Source of the DNA: Desulfobacterales bacterium
GTDB lineage: Bacteria; Desulfobacterota; Desulfobacteria; Desulfobacterales; JAHDSC01
DNA: 64,000 bases
Direction: 5' to 3'
Assembly (NCBI GenBank): GCA_018432925.1
Contig: JAHDSC010000021.1
Span: 1 to 64,000 of the forward strand
Shown: in pieces, positions 56,136 through 64,000 of the stretch
Layout: every line of letters begins with the position of its first letter
Position numbering within the stretch: position 1 is the stretch's first letter
Made by a program: the position numbers and the translations under genes
Notes under the pieces: model-generated
The model's input: the letters and a program-made list of their open reading frames with translations, nothing else
What the model was told of the DNA's origin: nothing
Databases searched by the model: none

Positions 56136-57320
56136 ATGGAAAATATCACCTGCCCTGGTTTCACGGCAGCCGCCGTTGCCGCCGGCTTGAAAAAAAACAA
56201 GGAAAAAGACCTTGGCCTCATCTTTTCGGAGGTGCCGGCCAGTGTCGCCGGGGTATTCACAAAAAACAGGGTGCAAGCGGCACCGGTTCGCCTTGACAAA
56301 GAGCGAATAAAGTCGGGCGCTTGCCAGGCCGTCATTGTTAACAGCGGAAATGCCAACTGCTGCACCGGCGATCAGGGAATGCAAAATGCGCGCATCATGG
56401 CCGGGCTCGCTGCATCCAGCCTGAACATTTCTGAAAATCTCGTACTCGTCGCTTCTACGGGCGTTATCGGAAAGCCGCTTCCCATCGAAAGGATTGAAGC
56501 CGTGATTCCGGATCTTGTCAAAACGCTTAAACCTGAAGGGATTTCCGATCTTGCCCGGGCAATAATGACCACGGATCAAGTCCCGAAGTGGGTATCCAAA
56601 AAGGGTGTTTTTAAGGGTCATCCTTTCACGGTAACCGGGGTTGCCAAAGGGTCGGGAATGATATCTCCCGATTTGGCAACCATGCTTTGTTTTATTTGCA
56701 CGGACATCGGCGCTCCGCCGGATCTGTTGAAAAGAGCTCTTTCCGTATCGGTTGATCAATCTTTTAACCGAATCACCGTCGACGGGGACACAAGCACAAA
56801 TGACACAGTCATTCTGATGGCAAATGGTTTATCGGGAGCCGTTATTGCAACGGAGGAGGATCGAATATCTTTTCAGTATGTTCTCGATGATGTACTGATG
56901 CTTCTTGCCGAAAAGATCGTAAGAGATGGTGAAGGAGCCACAAAATTGATTCGAATCGAAGTAAAAGGTGCGTTATCGGACAATGATGCGAGAAAAGTGG
57001 CCAATACGATTGCCAATTCAAACCTTGTGAAGACCGCTTTTTTCGGTGAAGACGCCAATTGGGGGAGAATCCTCGCAGCTGCCGGTCGGGCGGGTGTTTC
57101 GTTTGACCCGGAAAGCACGGATATTTTCTTTGATGACGTTTTGATGGTTAAAAATGGTGTGGGATGCGGAGACTCAGCCGAGGCGGAAGCGACCCGGGTT
57201 TTGAAAAAGCCTGAATTTATGGTTCGGATCGATCTCAAATCGGGTTCTGGCCGCGCCTCCGTATTAACGTGCGATTTTTCCCTCGACTACGTTAAAATCA
57301 ATGCGGACTATCGATCATAA
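56136..57320 (+). CDS. argJ: Bifunctional ornithine acetyltransferase / N-acetylglutamate synthase
   Basis: The 394-residue protein transfers acetyl from N-acetylornithine to glutamate, recycling acetyl in arginine synthesis, and can also use acetyl-CoA in bifunctional forms. NSGNANCCTGDQG, VAKGSGMISPDLATML (self-cleavage before T182, the nucleophile), and ITVDGDTSTND are present. The usual STGVIG is also intact. No other arg genes are adjacent. aggaatta precedes the ATG. Confidence 0.95.
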   Translation: MENITCPGFTAAAVAAGLKKNKEKDLGLIFSEVPASVAGVFTKNRVQAAPVRLDKERIKSGACQAVIVNSGNANCCTGDQGMQNARIMAGLAASSLNISENLVLVASTGVIGKPLPIERIEAVIPDLVKTLKPEGISDLARAIMTTDQVPKWVSKKGVFKGHPFTVTGVAKGSGMISPDLATMLCFICTDIGAPPDLLKRALSVSVDQSFNRITVDGDTSTNDTVILMANGLSGAVIATEEDRISFQYVLDDVLMLLAEKIVRDGEGATKLIRIEVKGALSDNDARKVANTIANSNLVKTAFFGEDANWGRILAAAGRAGVSFDPESTDIFFDDVLMVKNGVGCGDSAEAEATRVLKKPEFMVRIDLKSGSGRASVLTCDFSLDYVKINADYRS

Positions 57321-57352
57321 TCCAAAGGGGGGCAAGTCTCCCGTGCAGCATC

Positions 57353-57372
57353 GTTGCGACGGTTGTCGCAAC
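57353..57372 (+). other. Perfect 8-bp hairpin after argJ
   Basis: gttgcgac and gtcgcaac flank a ggtt loop, between argJ and the pseudouridine synthase gene. There is no U-run after it, so it may be a processing or stabilising stem. Confidence 0.4.
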
Positions 57373-57411
57373 CCCGTTCTATGAACCATCGGGTTCGTTT
57401 TAATTTTATCG

Positions 57412-58122
57412 ATGACCTTGATCAGACTTCAAAAATTTTTTTCCATAGCCGGTTTTTGTTCCAGAAGACAGGGAGAGGTATACATTTCAAACGGACACGT
57501 CCGGGTAAATGGTGAAGTTGTTACCGAACTCGGCACAAAGGTGGATCCCAAAATCGATCGGGTCGAAGTAGATGGCGCCCTCATTGAAGCCGGGCAGGAT
57601 TTGATTTACATTGCCCTCCACAAACCGGTGGGGTATATAACAAGTTGCCGGCAACCGGATGACAAGGTTGTTCTTGATCTTATTGATATTCCCGAACGCA
57701 TTTATCCGGTAGGACGACTTGACAAGGATTCAACCGGGCTTCTGATTCTGACAAATGACGGAAGACTTCATCACAGGCTTTCTCATCCTTCCTTTGACCA
57801 TGAAAAGGAATATGATGTGACCGTGGCAAGACCCATATCGGATATGGCGCTTCAGAAAATGGCAAAGGGTTTGCCGATGATGGGAACAAAAACAAGGCCT
57901 GCGGATATAACCAGAATTTCTTCCAGAAGATTTCGCATCATACTTAAAGAGGGCAAAAACAAACAGATTCGACGCATGGTCCGAAAAGTAGGGAATCAGG
58001 TAACTATGCTTAAGAGGATACGGATTTCAAATGTGCGACTTGGAAAACTTGCCGAAGGAACCTGGCGCTATCTTACGGAAAAAGAAAAAGAAGCTCTTTT
58101 AAAGATCGTGTTTTTTGAATGA
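57412..58122 (+). CDS. Pseudouridine synthase, RsuA/RluB/E/F family
   Basis: The 236-residue enzyme modifies rRNA uridine. An N-terminal S4 domain (RLQKFFSIAGFCSRRQGEVYISNGHVRVNGEVV) is followed by the catalytic Asp in YPVGRLDKDSTGLLILTNDG and a C-terminal EGKNKQIRRMVRKVG. RluB (23S U2605) or a close paralogue is most likely. The ribosome binding site is weak and a TTG at 57418 is an alternative start. Confidence 0.92.
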   Translation: MTLIRLQKFFSIAGFCSRRQGEVYISNGHVRVNGEVVTELGTKVDPKIDRVEVDGALIEAGQDLIYIALHKPVGYITSCRQPDDKVVLDLIDIPERIYPVGRLDKDSTGLLILTNDGRLHHRLSHPSFDHEKEYDVTVARPISDMALQKMAKGLPMMGTKTRPADITRISSRRFRIILKEGKNKQIRRMVRKVGNQVTMLKRIRISNVRLGKLAEGTWRYLTEKEKEALLKIVFFE

Positions 58123-58196
58123 TTGTTTTTGATAGTGATCTGCCGGGTGGGAAAGAAAGAAGGGATTAAAAACACTTTTTTTGTTGATTTGATGTT

Positions 58197-59072
58197 ATGA
58201 GATATGAAGGTCCGATATATCGACCTCCGAGTGAGGCTCACTCCCTTTTGATTCAGGCGACCATCGGGTGTCCTCATAATCGATGCACTTTTTGCATGGT
58301 TTATAAAAACGGCCCCCGATACCGGGTACGCGATGTGGCTGAAATCAAAAAAGATATGATAGTAGCAAAAGAGGTTTATGGATCTCAGATCCGGACACTC
58401 TTTTTTCCTGCCGGAAATACGATTGCCATGAAAACGGATGATCTTTGTGCGATTTGCTGTTTTGCGAGAGAGATTTTTCCTCAATTAGAGCGTATTACCG
58501 TATACGGATCGTCGCAATACATTCATAAAAAAGGGCCGGGGGGACTCCAACGTCTTGCCGAGGCCGGACTTTCGAGAATTCATGTAGGTCTTGAATCCGG
58601 GGATGATGTCATAATAAAGCGTATCAAAAAAGGCACAAACAGCGCCCAGCAGATTGAGGCGGGACGATGGGTTGCGGAAGCAGGCATCGAGTTGAGTCTC
58701 TATGTAATTTTGGGTATCGGCGGAAAGGAACGAACCAAACCACATGCAACAAACACCGCAAAGGTGCTGAATGCAATCGAACCGCATTTTACAAGGCTTC
58801 GAACCTTTGTTCCAAAAATCAACACCCCGCTTCTGGAAGATGTCAAAAGAGGTTCCTTCGAGATGCTGGGCCCGCATGAGGTTTTAAAAGAGGCCGTGAT
58901 GCTTATCCGCGGGATTGAAGTATCAACCTGTATTACAAGCGACCACTACACAAACTATATCAAACTGGATGGAAAAATGCCGGATGAAAAACCAAGACTA
59001 TTGAAAACGATCAATGAGTTTTTGAAAAAGGACGAGAACTTTTTCAGGCCCTTTTTTGTTGGCCAAGAATAA
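58197..59072 (+). CDS. Radical SAM protein of uncharacterised function
   Basis: The 291-residue protein has a radical SAM cluster motif with CX4CX2C spacing (CPHNRCTFC), one residue longer than the classical CX3CX2C but seen in a known subfamily (GCxHNxCTFC). It shows an AGNTIAMKTDDL region and IHVGLESGDD typical of the TIM barrel. No B12 or second-cluster domain is present. It lies behind the pseudouridine synthase by 74 nt, but no common pathway is evident. Reaction unknown. Confidence 0.85.
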   Translation: MRYEGPIYRPPSEAHSLLIQATIGCPHNRCTFCMVYKNGPRYRVRDVAEIKKDMIVAKEVYGSQIRTLFFPAGNTIAMKTDDLCAICCFAREIFPQLERITVYGSSQYIHKKGPGGLQRLAEAGLSRIHVGLESGDDVIIKRIKKGTNSAQQIEAGRWVAEAGIELSLYVILGIGGKERTKPHATNTAKVLNAIEPHFTRLRTFVPKINTPLLEDVKRGSFEMLGPHEVLKEAVMLIRGIEVSTCITSDHYTNYIKLDGKMPDEKPRLLKTINEFLKKDENFFRPFFVGQE

Positions 59073-59326
59073 AAGAAATGCTGACGATACGGATGCCCTT
59101 GCAGCCGCAGTGAATAAAAAACCTGCCGAATCCGGTATAAAAAGAAGCAAGACAAGAAATGGTTTCAAAACCTTCGATCGGCTTTGAAATCACCGCGAGG
59201 TGAGGCGTTCAACCGAGGATTCAGTATCTCGTTGATGAACATCTAAACCTAATTCGGAAATCGGACGAAGCCAGGTGTTTTGAGAAGGTTTTGTGAGGTT
59301 TTGGAAAAGGCATGGGAGAATAAAGC

Positions 59327-60637
59327 ATGGTAACATTTGAATCCTTGATTTCACGGGAGGATAAGATTGCAGTTGTAGGATTGGGATATGTCGGTCTGCC
59401 TTTGGCTGTGAACATGTCAAAACACTTTGACGTGGTCGGATATGATTTTAAACCCGAAAGAATCAAAGAGCTCGAATCCGGACATGACCGGACGTTGGAG
59501 GTGGCGGATGAAGATCTAGAAAAAACAACGATATCTTACACCAGCGATCCGGAAACCCTTTCTTCATGTAGACTGATCATTGTCGCCGTTCCTACTCCCA
59601 TTGACGCATATCGCATTCCGGACCTGAACCCTTTGCGGGGAGCCTCCTCGACCGTCGGAAAAAACCTGATTCAGGGATCCTGCGTGGTTTTTGAATCAAC
59701 CGTATATCCCGGGGTAACGGAAGATGTATGCCTTCCGATTCTCGAGCATGAATCCGGCATGAAGGCCGGTAAGGATTTTACGGTGGGTTATTCACCGGAA
59801 CGGATAAATCCCGGGGATAAAACGCATACGCTCGAAAATGTAACCAAAATCGTTTCCGGACAGGATCGGGATACCCTCTCGCTTCTTTCCAGGGTTTACG
59901 GAACGGTTGTCAAGGCGGGGATCCATCAGGCCCTCTCGATAAAAGTTGCGGAAGCGGCAAAGGTGATTGAAAATACCCAAAGAGACTTAAATATAGCATT
60001 GATGAATGAACTTGCCATGATTTTTAATCGATTCGGTATCGATACGAGCGAGGTGCTTGAGGCGGCCGGGACCAAATGGAATTTTCTTCCTTTTAAACCG
60101 GGTCTTGTGGGAGGGCACTGTATCGGAGTTGATCCGTACTATTTGACTTTCAAGGCCGAATCGTTGGGATATCATCCGGAGATGATACTTGCCGGCCGAC
60201 GGATCAATGATGGCATGGGCAAATACATCGCGGAGCGGGCCGTCAAAATGCTGATCGGGGCCGGCAAACCGGTTCGAGGCGCAAGAATCGCCGTGATGGG
60301 CCTGACCTTTAAAGAGGATGTTCCGGACCTCAGAAATACCAAGGTGGTGGACATCATCAACGAGTTGAGGGATTACGGAATCGAAGTGGTCGTGCATGAT
60401 CCGCTTGCAGATGCAAAAGAAGCGGAAAAGTTTTATGGGATCAAGCTGCGAGAGATTGATGAAATCACCGGGGTGGATGCGGTTATTATCGCCGTTGTTC
60501 ACCGATATTACAAGGATATCGGACTTGCAGAAATTGTCCGGCGGTGTTTCAGCGGGATTCCCATTATCATTGATGTGAAAGCCGCTTTCAGCCCGGCTGA
60601 TTTAAGGAAAGAGAATATAATATACTGGAGGCTTTGA
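59327..60637 (+). CDS. Nucleotide-sugar dehydrogenase (UDP-HexNAc/UDP-Glc type)
   Basis: The 436-residue enzyme oxidises C6 of a UDP-sugar in two NAD+ steps. The Rossmann GLGYVGLP (19-26), the VVFESTVYPGVTE segment and the catalytic cysteine in VGGHCIGVDPYYL are intact. Length and motifs resemble TviB/WbpO (UDP-N-acetylhexosamine) more than UDP-glucose dehydrogenase. It makes a uronic acid precursor of a surface polysaccharide. gggag lies upstream of the ATG. No other polysaccharide genes are adjacent. Confidence 0.9.
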   Translation: MVTFESLISREDKIAVVGLGYVGLPLAVNMSKHFDVVGYDFKPERIKELESGHDRTLEVADEDLEKTTISYTSDPETLSSCRLIIVAVPTPIDAYRIPDLNPLRGASSTVGKNLIQGSCVVFESTVYPGVTEDVCLPILEHESGMKAGKDFTVGYSPERINPGDKTHTLENVTKIVSGQDRDTLSLLSRVYGTVVKAGIHQALSIKVAEAAKVIENTQRDLNIALMNELAMIFNRFGIDTSEVLEAAGTKWNFLPFKPGLVGGHCIGVDPYYLTFKAESLGYHPEMILAGRRINDGMGKYIAERAVKMLIGAGKPVRGARIAVMGLTFKEDVPDLRNTKVVDIINELRDYGIEVVVHDPLADAKEAEKFYGIKLREIDEITGVDAVIIAVVHRYYKDIGLAEIVRRCFSGIPIIIDVKAAFSPADLRKENIIYWRL

Positions 60638-60754
60638 TCGGAATGTTAAAGCAATCCGATTAGGTTCAGGGGCCCCCGTTTTGCTGAACGGTTTTCGTAG
60701 TATTTTTCGCAAAGGTAGTCTTACATGCTGCATGCGCGGATTTAGGCGTGCGTT

Positions 60755-61258
60755 TCACCGGAGCAAATAAAATCCCAAAATTTTATCATATTCATCCAGA
60801 CGGCAGAACTGAACCCCGACAAACGAATCCTTCATATTTGTTATAACCGCTTCTTTTCTGATTGGCGACTGATTCTTGTCATCCAGATGAAACGAAACCA
60901 TCAGGCGGTCTCCAATCTTAAAATTCGACTTTTCATCGAGTTGGATTTTGAGACCGGTTCGAGACAGATCTTTTACCGTCATCATTCCCGAGTTTTTTTT
61001 CTCTCCGGAGTTAACTTGAGTATATTCTCCCGGGAAATTGGTTTTTTTTCGATAATGTTTTCTTCTTTCCAGAAGAACCGTATGAGAGTTCCCGCATGAG
61101 CACTTCAATTTTATCCGGATCATTTTGTTAAGATTTTTATATGGGGAGATGTCGACGGTTTTGGTCTTTTTGCAATTCGGGCATACAAAGGTGGCCTTGT
61201 TGTCGTCGGTTATGAAAACTTTTTCGGTCATTTCAGAGAGGTTTGGTTTTTTAATCAT
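60755..61258 (-). CDS. PilZ domain protein with N-terminal zinc-finger-like module
   Basis: The 167-residue protein has an N-terminal module with CPNC and CSCG pairs (about 27-58) that would bind one zinc. A basic RRKHYRKKTNF segment follows, then a PilZ domain (about 70-160) with DLSRTG (DxSxxG), so c-di-GMP binding is likely. It is distinct from the other PilZ protein at 2.0-2.6 kb. Starts at 61258 and 61231 are both possible and neither has a good ribosome binding site. Confidence 0.8.
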   Translation of the reverse strand: MIKKPNLSEMTEKVFITDDNKATFVCPNCKKTKTVDISPYKNLNKMIRIKLKCSCGNSHTVLLERRKHYRKKTNFPGEYTQVNSGEKKNSGMMTVKDLSRTGLKIQLDEKSNFKIGDRLMVSFHLDDKNQSPIRKEAVITNMKDSFVGVQFCRLDEYDKILGFYLLR

Positions 61259-61527
61259 TACGATTCGATGTAATCCCATCCAATCAGCCGTATGAACCGG
61301 ATGCTTTCATGCGAAGCGTCCTTTTAGCCGCTTTGCTTCATTCCGCACTCAATGAACCCGCCAAGTGGTCCGAAAGACGGTCTTCAAAAAATGTTTTCGG
61401 CCGCCAGCGCCGAAAACTTTAATATATCATCATTAGACCTTAGGGAGCTTTCCGGGGTGAGATCCATTTTTGACTGATTCCGGAATTCAGACGGGTTTCC
61501 CAAGCAGGTTCCGTTTTTTTGATTCGT
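61259..61527. other. Gap upstream of second PilZ gene
   Basis: About 270 bp with no supported gene. It should hold the promoter of the PilZ gene; none was recognised. Confidence 0.45.
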
Positions 61528-61701
61528 ATGGCAAACAAGAAAAGAAAGGTTGGAGAAGTCGTCTCTCCCGGCAAATATCTGGAAAAGCGTTGCAGGCAGT
61601 GTTACTTTTTTTGTTTCGGCAATGCCTGGAAAGATTCACTGGTGCGGTTTCGTAAAGGGATCGAAGAAAAGATGTTTGGAACGGGATACGCTAATTTGTG
61701 A
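61528..61701 (+). CDS. Candidate 57-residue small basic Cys-containing protein
   Basis: The frame starts MANKKRKVGEVVSPGKYLEK, continues with RCRQCYFFCFGNA (three cysteines) and ends KMFGTGYANL. Composition is basic and protein-like, but no ribosome binding site is visible and no family is recognised. An in-frame TTG lies at 61519. It stands alone in a 525-bp gap. Confidence 0.38.
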   Translation: MANKKRKVGEVVSPGKYLEKRCRQCYFFCFGNAWKDSLVRFRKGIEEKMFGTGYANL

Positions 61702-61783
61702 AGGATCATTCAGGAAAAACGTGGAATGGCAGAGAAAGAAGAATTGAAATGGATCCTTCCAGAAACAAAATCGATCATTATCC

Positions 61784-62236
61784 TTATTTTTGACGTCTGA
61801 TAATTTTTATGATTTTAGGCCGGTATTCACTTTTTTGGGTCAGCTTATTCCCTTTGTTTTTTACGAATAAAACTGCAATGATGAAAAATGAAAAACCAAA
61901 GATTAAAGAGGAAGGTATTTCGCCAAAATAAAAAAAAGACGAGATGTTTTGACCAATTACGGCTCCCAGAATCATGCACAGAATCGGAAACACATATAAA
62001 AGGAAGGAAATTTTCAGCAGTGAAGATGTGTGGCAATCAATTACCACCTCGTCACCTTTTTGAGCACCGGCGAAATTCAGTGCTTCCACCTCTCGGTCTT
62101 CTACCTTATGGGCGTCACAAAAGTGTTTTGCATCACATGATGAACAGGCAGCATCTATCATCGTCTTCACCCATGCGGTGGTTGAATCCACTCGAGTCAC
62201 GATGCCTTTTTCAGTCGCCAAACCATTATCCCCCAA
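61784..62236 (-). CDS. RseC/MucC family protein
   Basis: The 150-residue membrane protein has a soluble N-terminal half with a Cys cluster (CSSCDAKHFC) and GIVTRVDSTTAWVKT, followed by two helices (SSLLKISFLLYVFPILCMI and FGFSFFIIAVLFV). It matches the RseC/MucC family, which is tied to SoxR reduction and sigma-E or Rnf-linked redox in other bacteria. No rnf genes are in the window. Function is inferred only at family level. Confidence 0.87.
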   Translation of the reverse strand: MGDNGLATEKGIVTRVDSTTAWVKTMIDAACSSCDAKHFCDAHKVEDREVEALNFAGAQKGDEVVIDCHTSSLLKISFLLYVFPILCMILGAVIGQNISSFFYFGEIPSSLIFGFSFFIIAVLFVKNKGNKLTQKSEYRPKIIKIIRRQK

Positions 62237-62453
62237 TTCTACATTTAAGCCCTTCCTTGAAAAAAATTATTCTCCTTTCTTCAAGGTCATCTTTCATCAT
62301 CCGCGGACAAGGTCCGCAATTTCTTTATTCCCCAGACGATCATATGCAGGTAACCGATAGAAATTCATAGAATTTCATCATCATCCGAAGGGTTGATTTT
62401 TCATTAAAGGAAAGGCCCTGATGAATGAATTGAAAAAGAATAAAAAAATCATG

Positions 62454-62807
62454 TTACCAGGATCCTTCAAAGCCCCTCAAGCCACTCATATAAAGTCGGC
62501 CGCTTGCCACAAACATGGAATATTCGGTTGACAGAACAGGTATATCGTTGGATCGTGCCAGATCCACAATGTTTTTTTCTGGCTTTTTCCCCCTGACAAA
62601 TACAATTGCTCCGACTCCGGCGACCTTTGCGGTTCGGATAACCTGTTCAGTGGTAAGCCCGGTGAGCAGAACGGATCCCTTTGCGACCCCGGACATGATA
62701 TCTTCCATCATATCCGCGCTTCCGGCGGTAATAATTTTTCGATCCAGTTCATTGTGACCGGTCAGTACCGATGCTTTCAATATATCCTTTATCTCAGATA
62801 TCTTCAT
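62454..62807 (-). CDS. DRTGG domain protein
   Basis: The 117-residue protein is a stand-alone DRTGG domain: MKISEIKDILKASVLTG at the start, then GSADMMEDIMSGVAKGSVLLTGLTTEQVIRTA, and GVGAIVFVRGKKPEKNIVDLA. Such domains are regulatory and often accompany CBS proteins, hydrogenases or phosphotransacetylase. ATG 62807 is preferred to the frame start at 62882. It lies 217 bp upstream of RseC on the same strand. Confidence 0.82.
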   Translation of the reverse strand: MKISEIKDILKASVLTGHNELDRKIITAGSADMMEDIMSGVAKGSVLLTGLTTEQVIRTAKVAGVGAIVFVRGKKPEKNIVDLARSNDIPVLSTEYSMFVASGRLYMSGLRGFEGSW

Positions 62808-63311
62808 CGCAAAATATCGCCTGTTTTTATGGATGCCCTTGAAAATGTCGACCATCCCGCTGAATACGAATTGCCTTATCAACTCGTCGGGTATGCCGTT
62901 TTGTTCACCTTATTTTTATAATTTGAAATCGGCACGACAGCGGTCATTTTCTCCCGAAATAAAAAGCGTTCATTATCAGAGGTTGAAAATTTTGTTCGGA
63001 TCACTGCAAAATATAACAATAAACTCCTGACAGCGTTGTAATGAAATCGTCAAAAACAACACATTCCTTCCTTCCGCCGAAGCTGTTTCGGAGTTTCAGC
63101 CTTGGCTCCAAGATTACTTGGCGAACCGATTTTTAACGCCTTTATTACTGGAGATAATTTCACAGGTATAAGAAAATGTCAACGATATCCTTATGGATTC
63201 TGCTTTCTAATTTGATTTCTTGACTGGATAAAAAGGCTGGACTAATATCTTTGGTGCTTACTTTTGCTTCGGGAAAGAATTGCATTTTCATACGCACGGA
63301 GGGGATTCGCT
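62808..63311. other. Gap between DRTGG and phosphorylase genes
   Basis: About 500 bp, divergent, no supported gene. The promoter of the phosphorylase gene should lie here; I see no clear -35/-10 pair. Confidence 0.45.
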
Positions 63312-64000
63312 GTGAAAAATTATAAACTGAAAGCGATGGAAACGGCGCGGTACCTAAAAGATCGAATTGAAAAAATCCCTAAAGTCGCTTTTCTTGCCGG
63401 AACGGGTCTCGGGGATAGCGTTCGATCCCTTGATCTATTCGGATCTTTTGAATACAAAGATATTCCGAATTTTCCGATTTCCACCGTGGAGAGCCATGCG
63501 GGAAGGCTTCTTGCCGGGACGATGGGCGGTAAGGACATCATCGTCCTGCAGGGACGATTCCATCTTTACGAGGGCTACTCTCCTCTCGAAATCACTTTTC
63601 CCATAAGGGTTATGCAGGAGTTGAACATCAGAATTTTGATTCTCAGCAATGCGTCCGGGGGCCTTAACCTTGATTTTAAAAAAGGGGATCTGATGATCAT
63701 TACCGATCACATCAACCTCACAGGATCCAATCCGCTTGTCGGACCGAATGAGGAGAGTTGGGGCCCGAGGTTTCCAGACATGATTTCCGCCTATGACCAA
63801 AAGCTTGGGGAACTTGCCGAAAACGGCGGAAAAGAATCAGGCGGTAACCTGTGGAAAGGTATTTATGTCGGGCTTAAGGGGCCTTCCCTTGAGACTCCCG
63901 CCGAAATGCGGTATCTCAGGGCCATCGGCGCGGATGCCGTCGGTTTTTCGACCGTCCAAGAGGTCATTTCGGCAGTGCATGGAGGAATGAAGGTGCTTGG
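63312..64000 (+). CDS. Purine nucleoside phosphorylase (partial, runs off window)
   Basis: Only 229 codons are in the window and the frame is open at the right edge. The product splits purine nucleosides with phosphate. GTGLG, HAGRL, LQGRFHLYEGY, NASGGLN and GPSLETPAEMR match type I (trimeric) purine nucleoside phosphorylase, with GFSTVQEVISA near the end. The GTG at 63312 follows ggagggg by about 8 nt. MTA phosphorylase is a less likely alternative. The start at GTG is well placed and no in-frame stop occurs. Confidence 0.9.
   Translation, partial: MKNYKLKAMETARYLKDRIEKIPKVAFLAGTGLGDSVRSLDLFGSFEYKDIPNFPISTVESHAGRLLAGTMGGKDIIVLQGRFHLYEGYSPLEITFPIRVMQELNIRILILSNASGGLNLDFKKGDLMIITDHINLTGSNPLVGPNEESWGPRFPDMISAYDQKLGELAENGGKESGGNLWKGIYVGLKGPSLETPAEMRYLRAIGADAVGFSTVQEVISAVHGGMKVL

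Noticed and set aside
58197-59072. Aberrant radical SAM cysteine spacing (CX4CX2C) as a new enzyme class
   Set aside because: The GCxHNxCTFC pattern is known from an existing radical SAM subfamily.

Overview
This window looks like chromosome from an anaerobic Desulfobacterota (Deltaproteobacteria-type) bacterium, probably Desulfobacterales-like. That placement is inference from gene content: indolepyruvate:ferredoxin oxidoreductase next to a phenylacetate-CoA ligase, a selenocysteine synthase (SelA), a PxxKW-type cysteine-rich small protein, an RseC/MucC protein, a DRTGG-domain protein, a CobA-HemD fusion, and flagellar and Gram-negative envelope genes (FlgM, KdsD, LppC-like lipoprotein). No rRNA, tRNA, CRISPR array, prophage or intact transposon was found. 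GC content looks moderate, with AT-rich intergenic stretches. Non-ATG starts (TTG, GTG) are frequent and often backed by a good ribosome binding site.

Layout. 0-13.5 kb: a Glu/Leu/Phe/Val-type dehydrogenase and a HAD protein; a PilZ protein convergent with a two-gene biotin carboxylase / carboxyltransferase pair that carries no biotinyl domain; a crotonase, a DUF1614 membrane protein, a NUDIX hydrolase, a PNPOx-like protein, an ABM-domain protein, groES-groEL and a gamma-carbonic anhydrase. 13.5-21 kb (+): iorA-iorB, a paaK-like ligase and a complete TRAP transporter (dctP-dctQ-dctM), preceded by a strongly structured leader. 21-26 kb (-): moaA, cobA-hemD, hemC-fmdB and a CsaA-like tRNA-binding protein. 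26-31 kb (-): NfeD-like protein, a ZIP metal transporter, and selA translationally coupled to a degenerate-GGDEF/TPR protein. 32-39 kb: pyrF, then on the minus strand phoH-pgpH-ybeY-tsaE-lysC, ending in a candidate 31-residue membrane protein. 39-45 kb: cvpA-mazG, a flagellar anti-sigma cluster (flgM with two uncharacterised partners), and a class II aldolase with small proteins. 45-51 kb: an LppC-like lipoprotein, then kdsD, a DapA-fold protein and 6-phosphofructokinase on the minus strand. 51-64 kb: a PxxKW protein with a clear promoter and terminator, an aminotransferase with a ClC channel, truA, argJ, an RsuA/RluB-type pseudouridine synthase, a radical SAM protein, a nucleotide-sugar dehydrogenase, a second PilZ protein, RseC, a DRTGG protein and a purine nucleoside phosphorylase that runs off the right edge.

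How genes work together. IorAB and PaaK act on the same arylacetyl-CoA/arylacetate node, and the TRAP system behind them may import a related acid. moaA, cobA-hemD and hemC supply molybdenum cofactor and tetrapyrroles. Two PilZ proteins, a catalytically degenerate GGDEF-like module and a PgpH phosphodiesterase suggest both c-di-GMP and c-di-AMP signalling. The most unusual items are the DapA-fold protein that has lost the class I aldolase residues, the biotin carboxylase/carboxyltransferase pair without a carrier domain, the structured iorA leader, a ten-codon ORF coupled to dctP, a 121-bp structured element resembling the end of a TnpB-type IS, and several unannotated small membrane proteins. 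I did not see a clear novel defence or mobile system.
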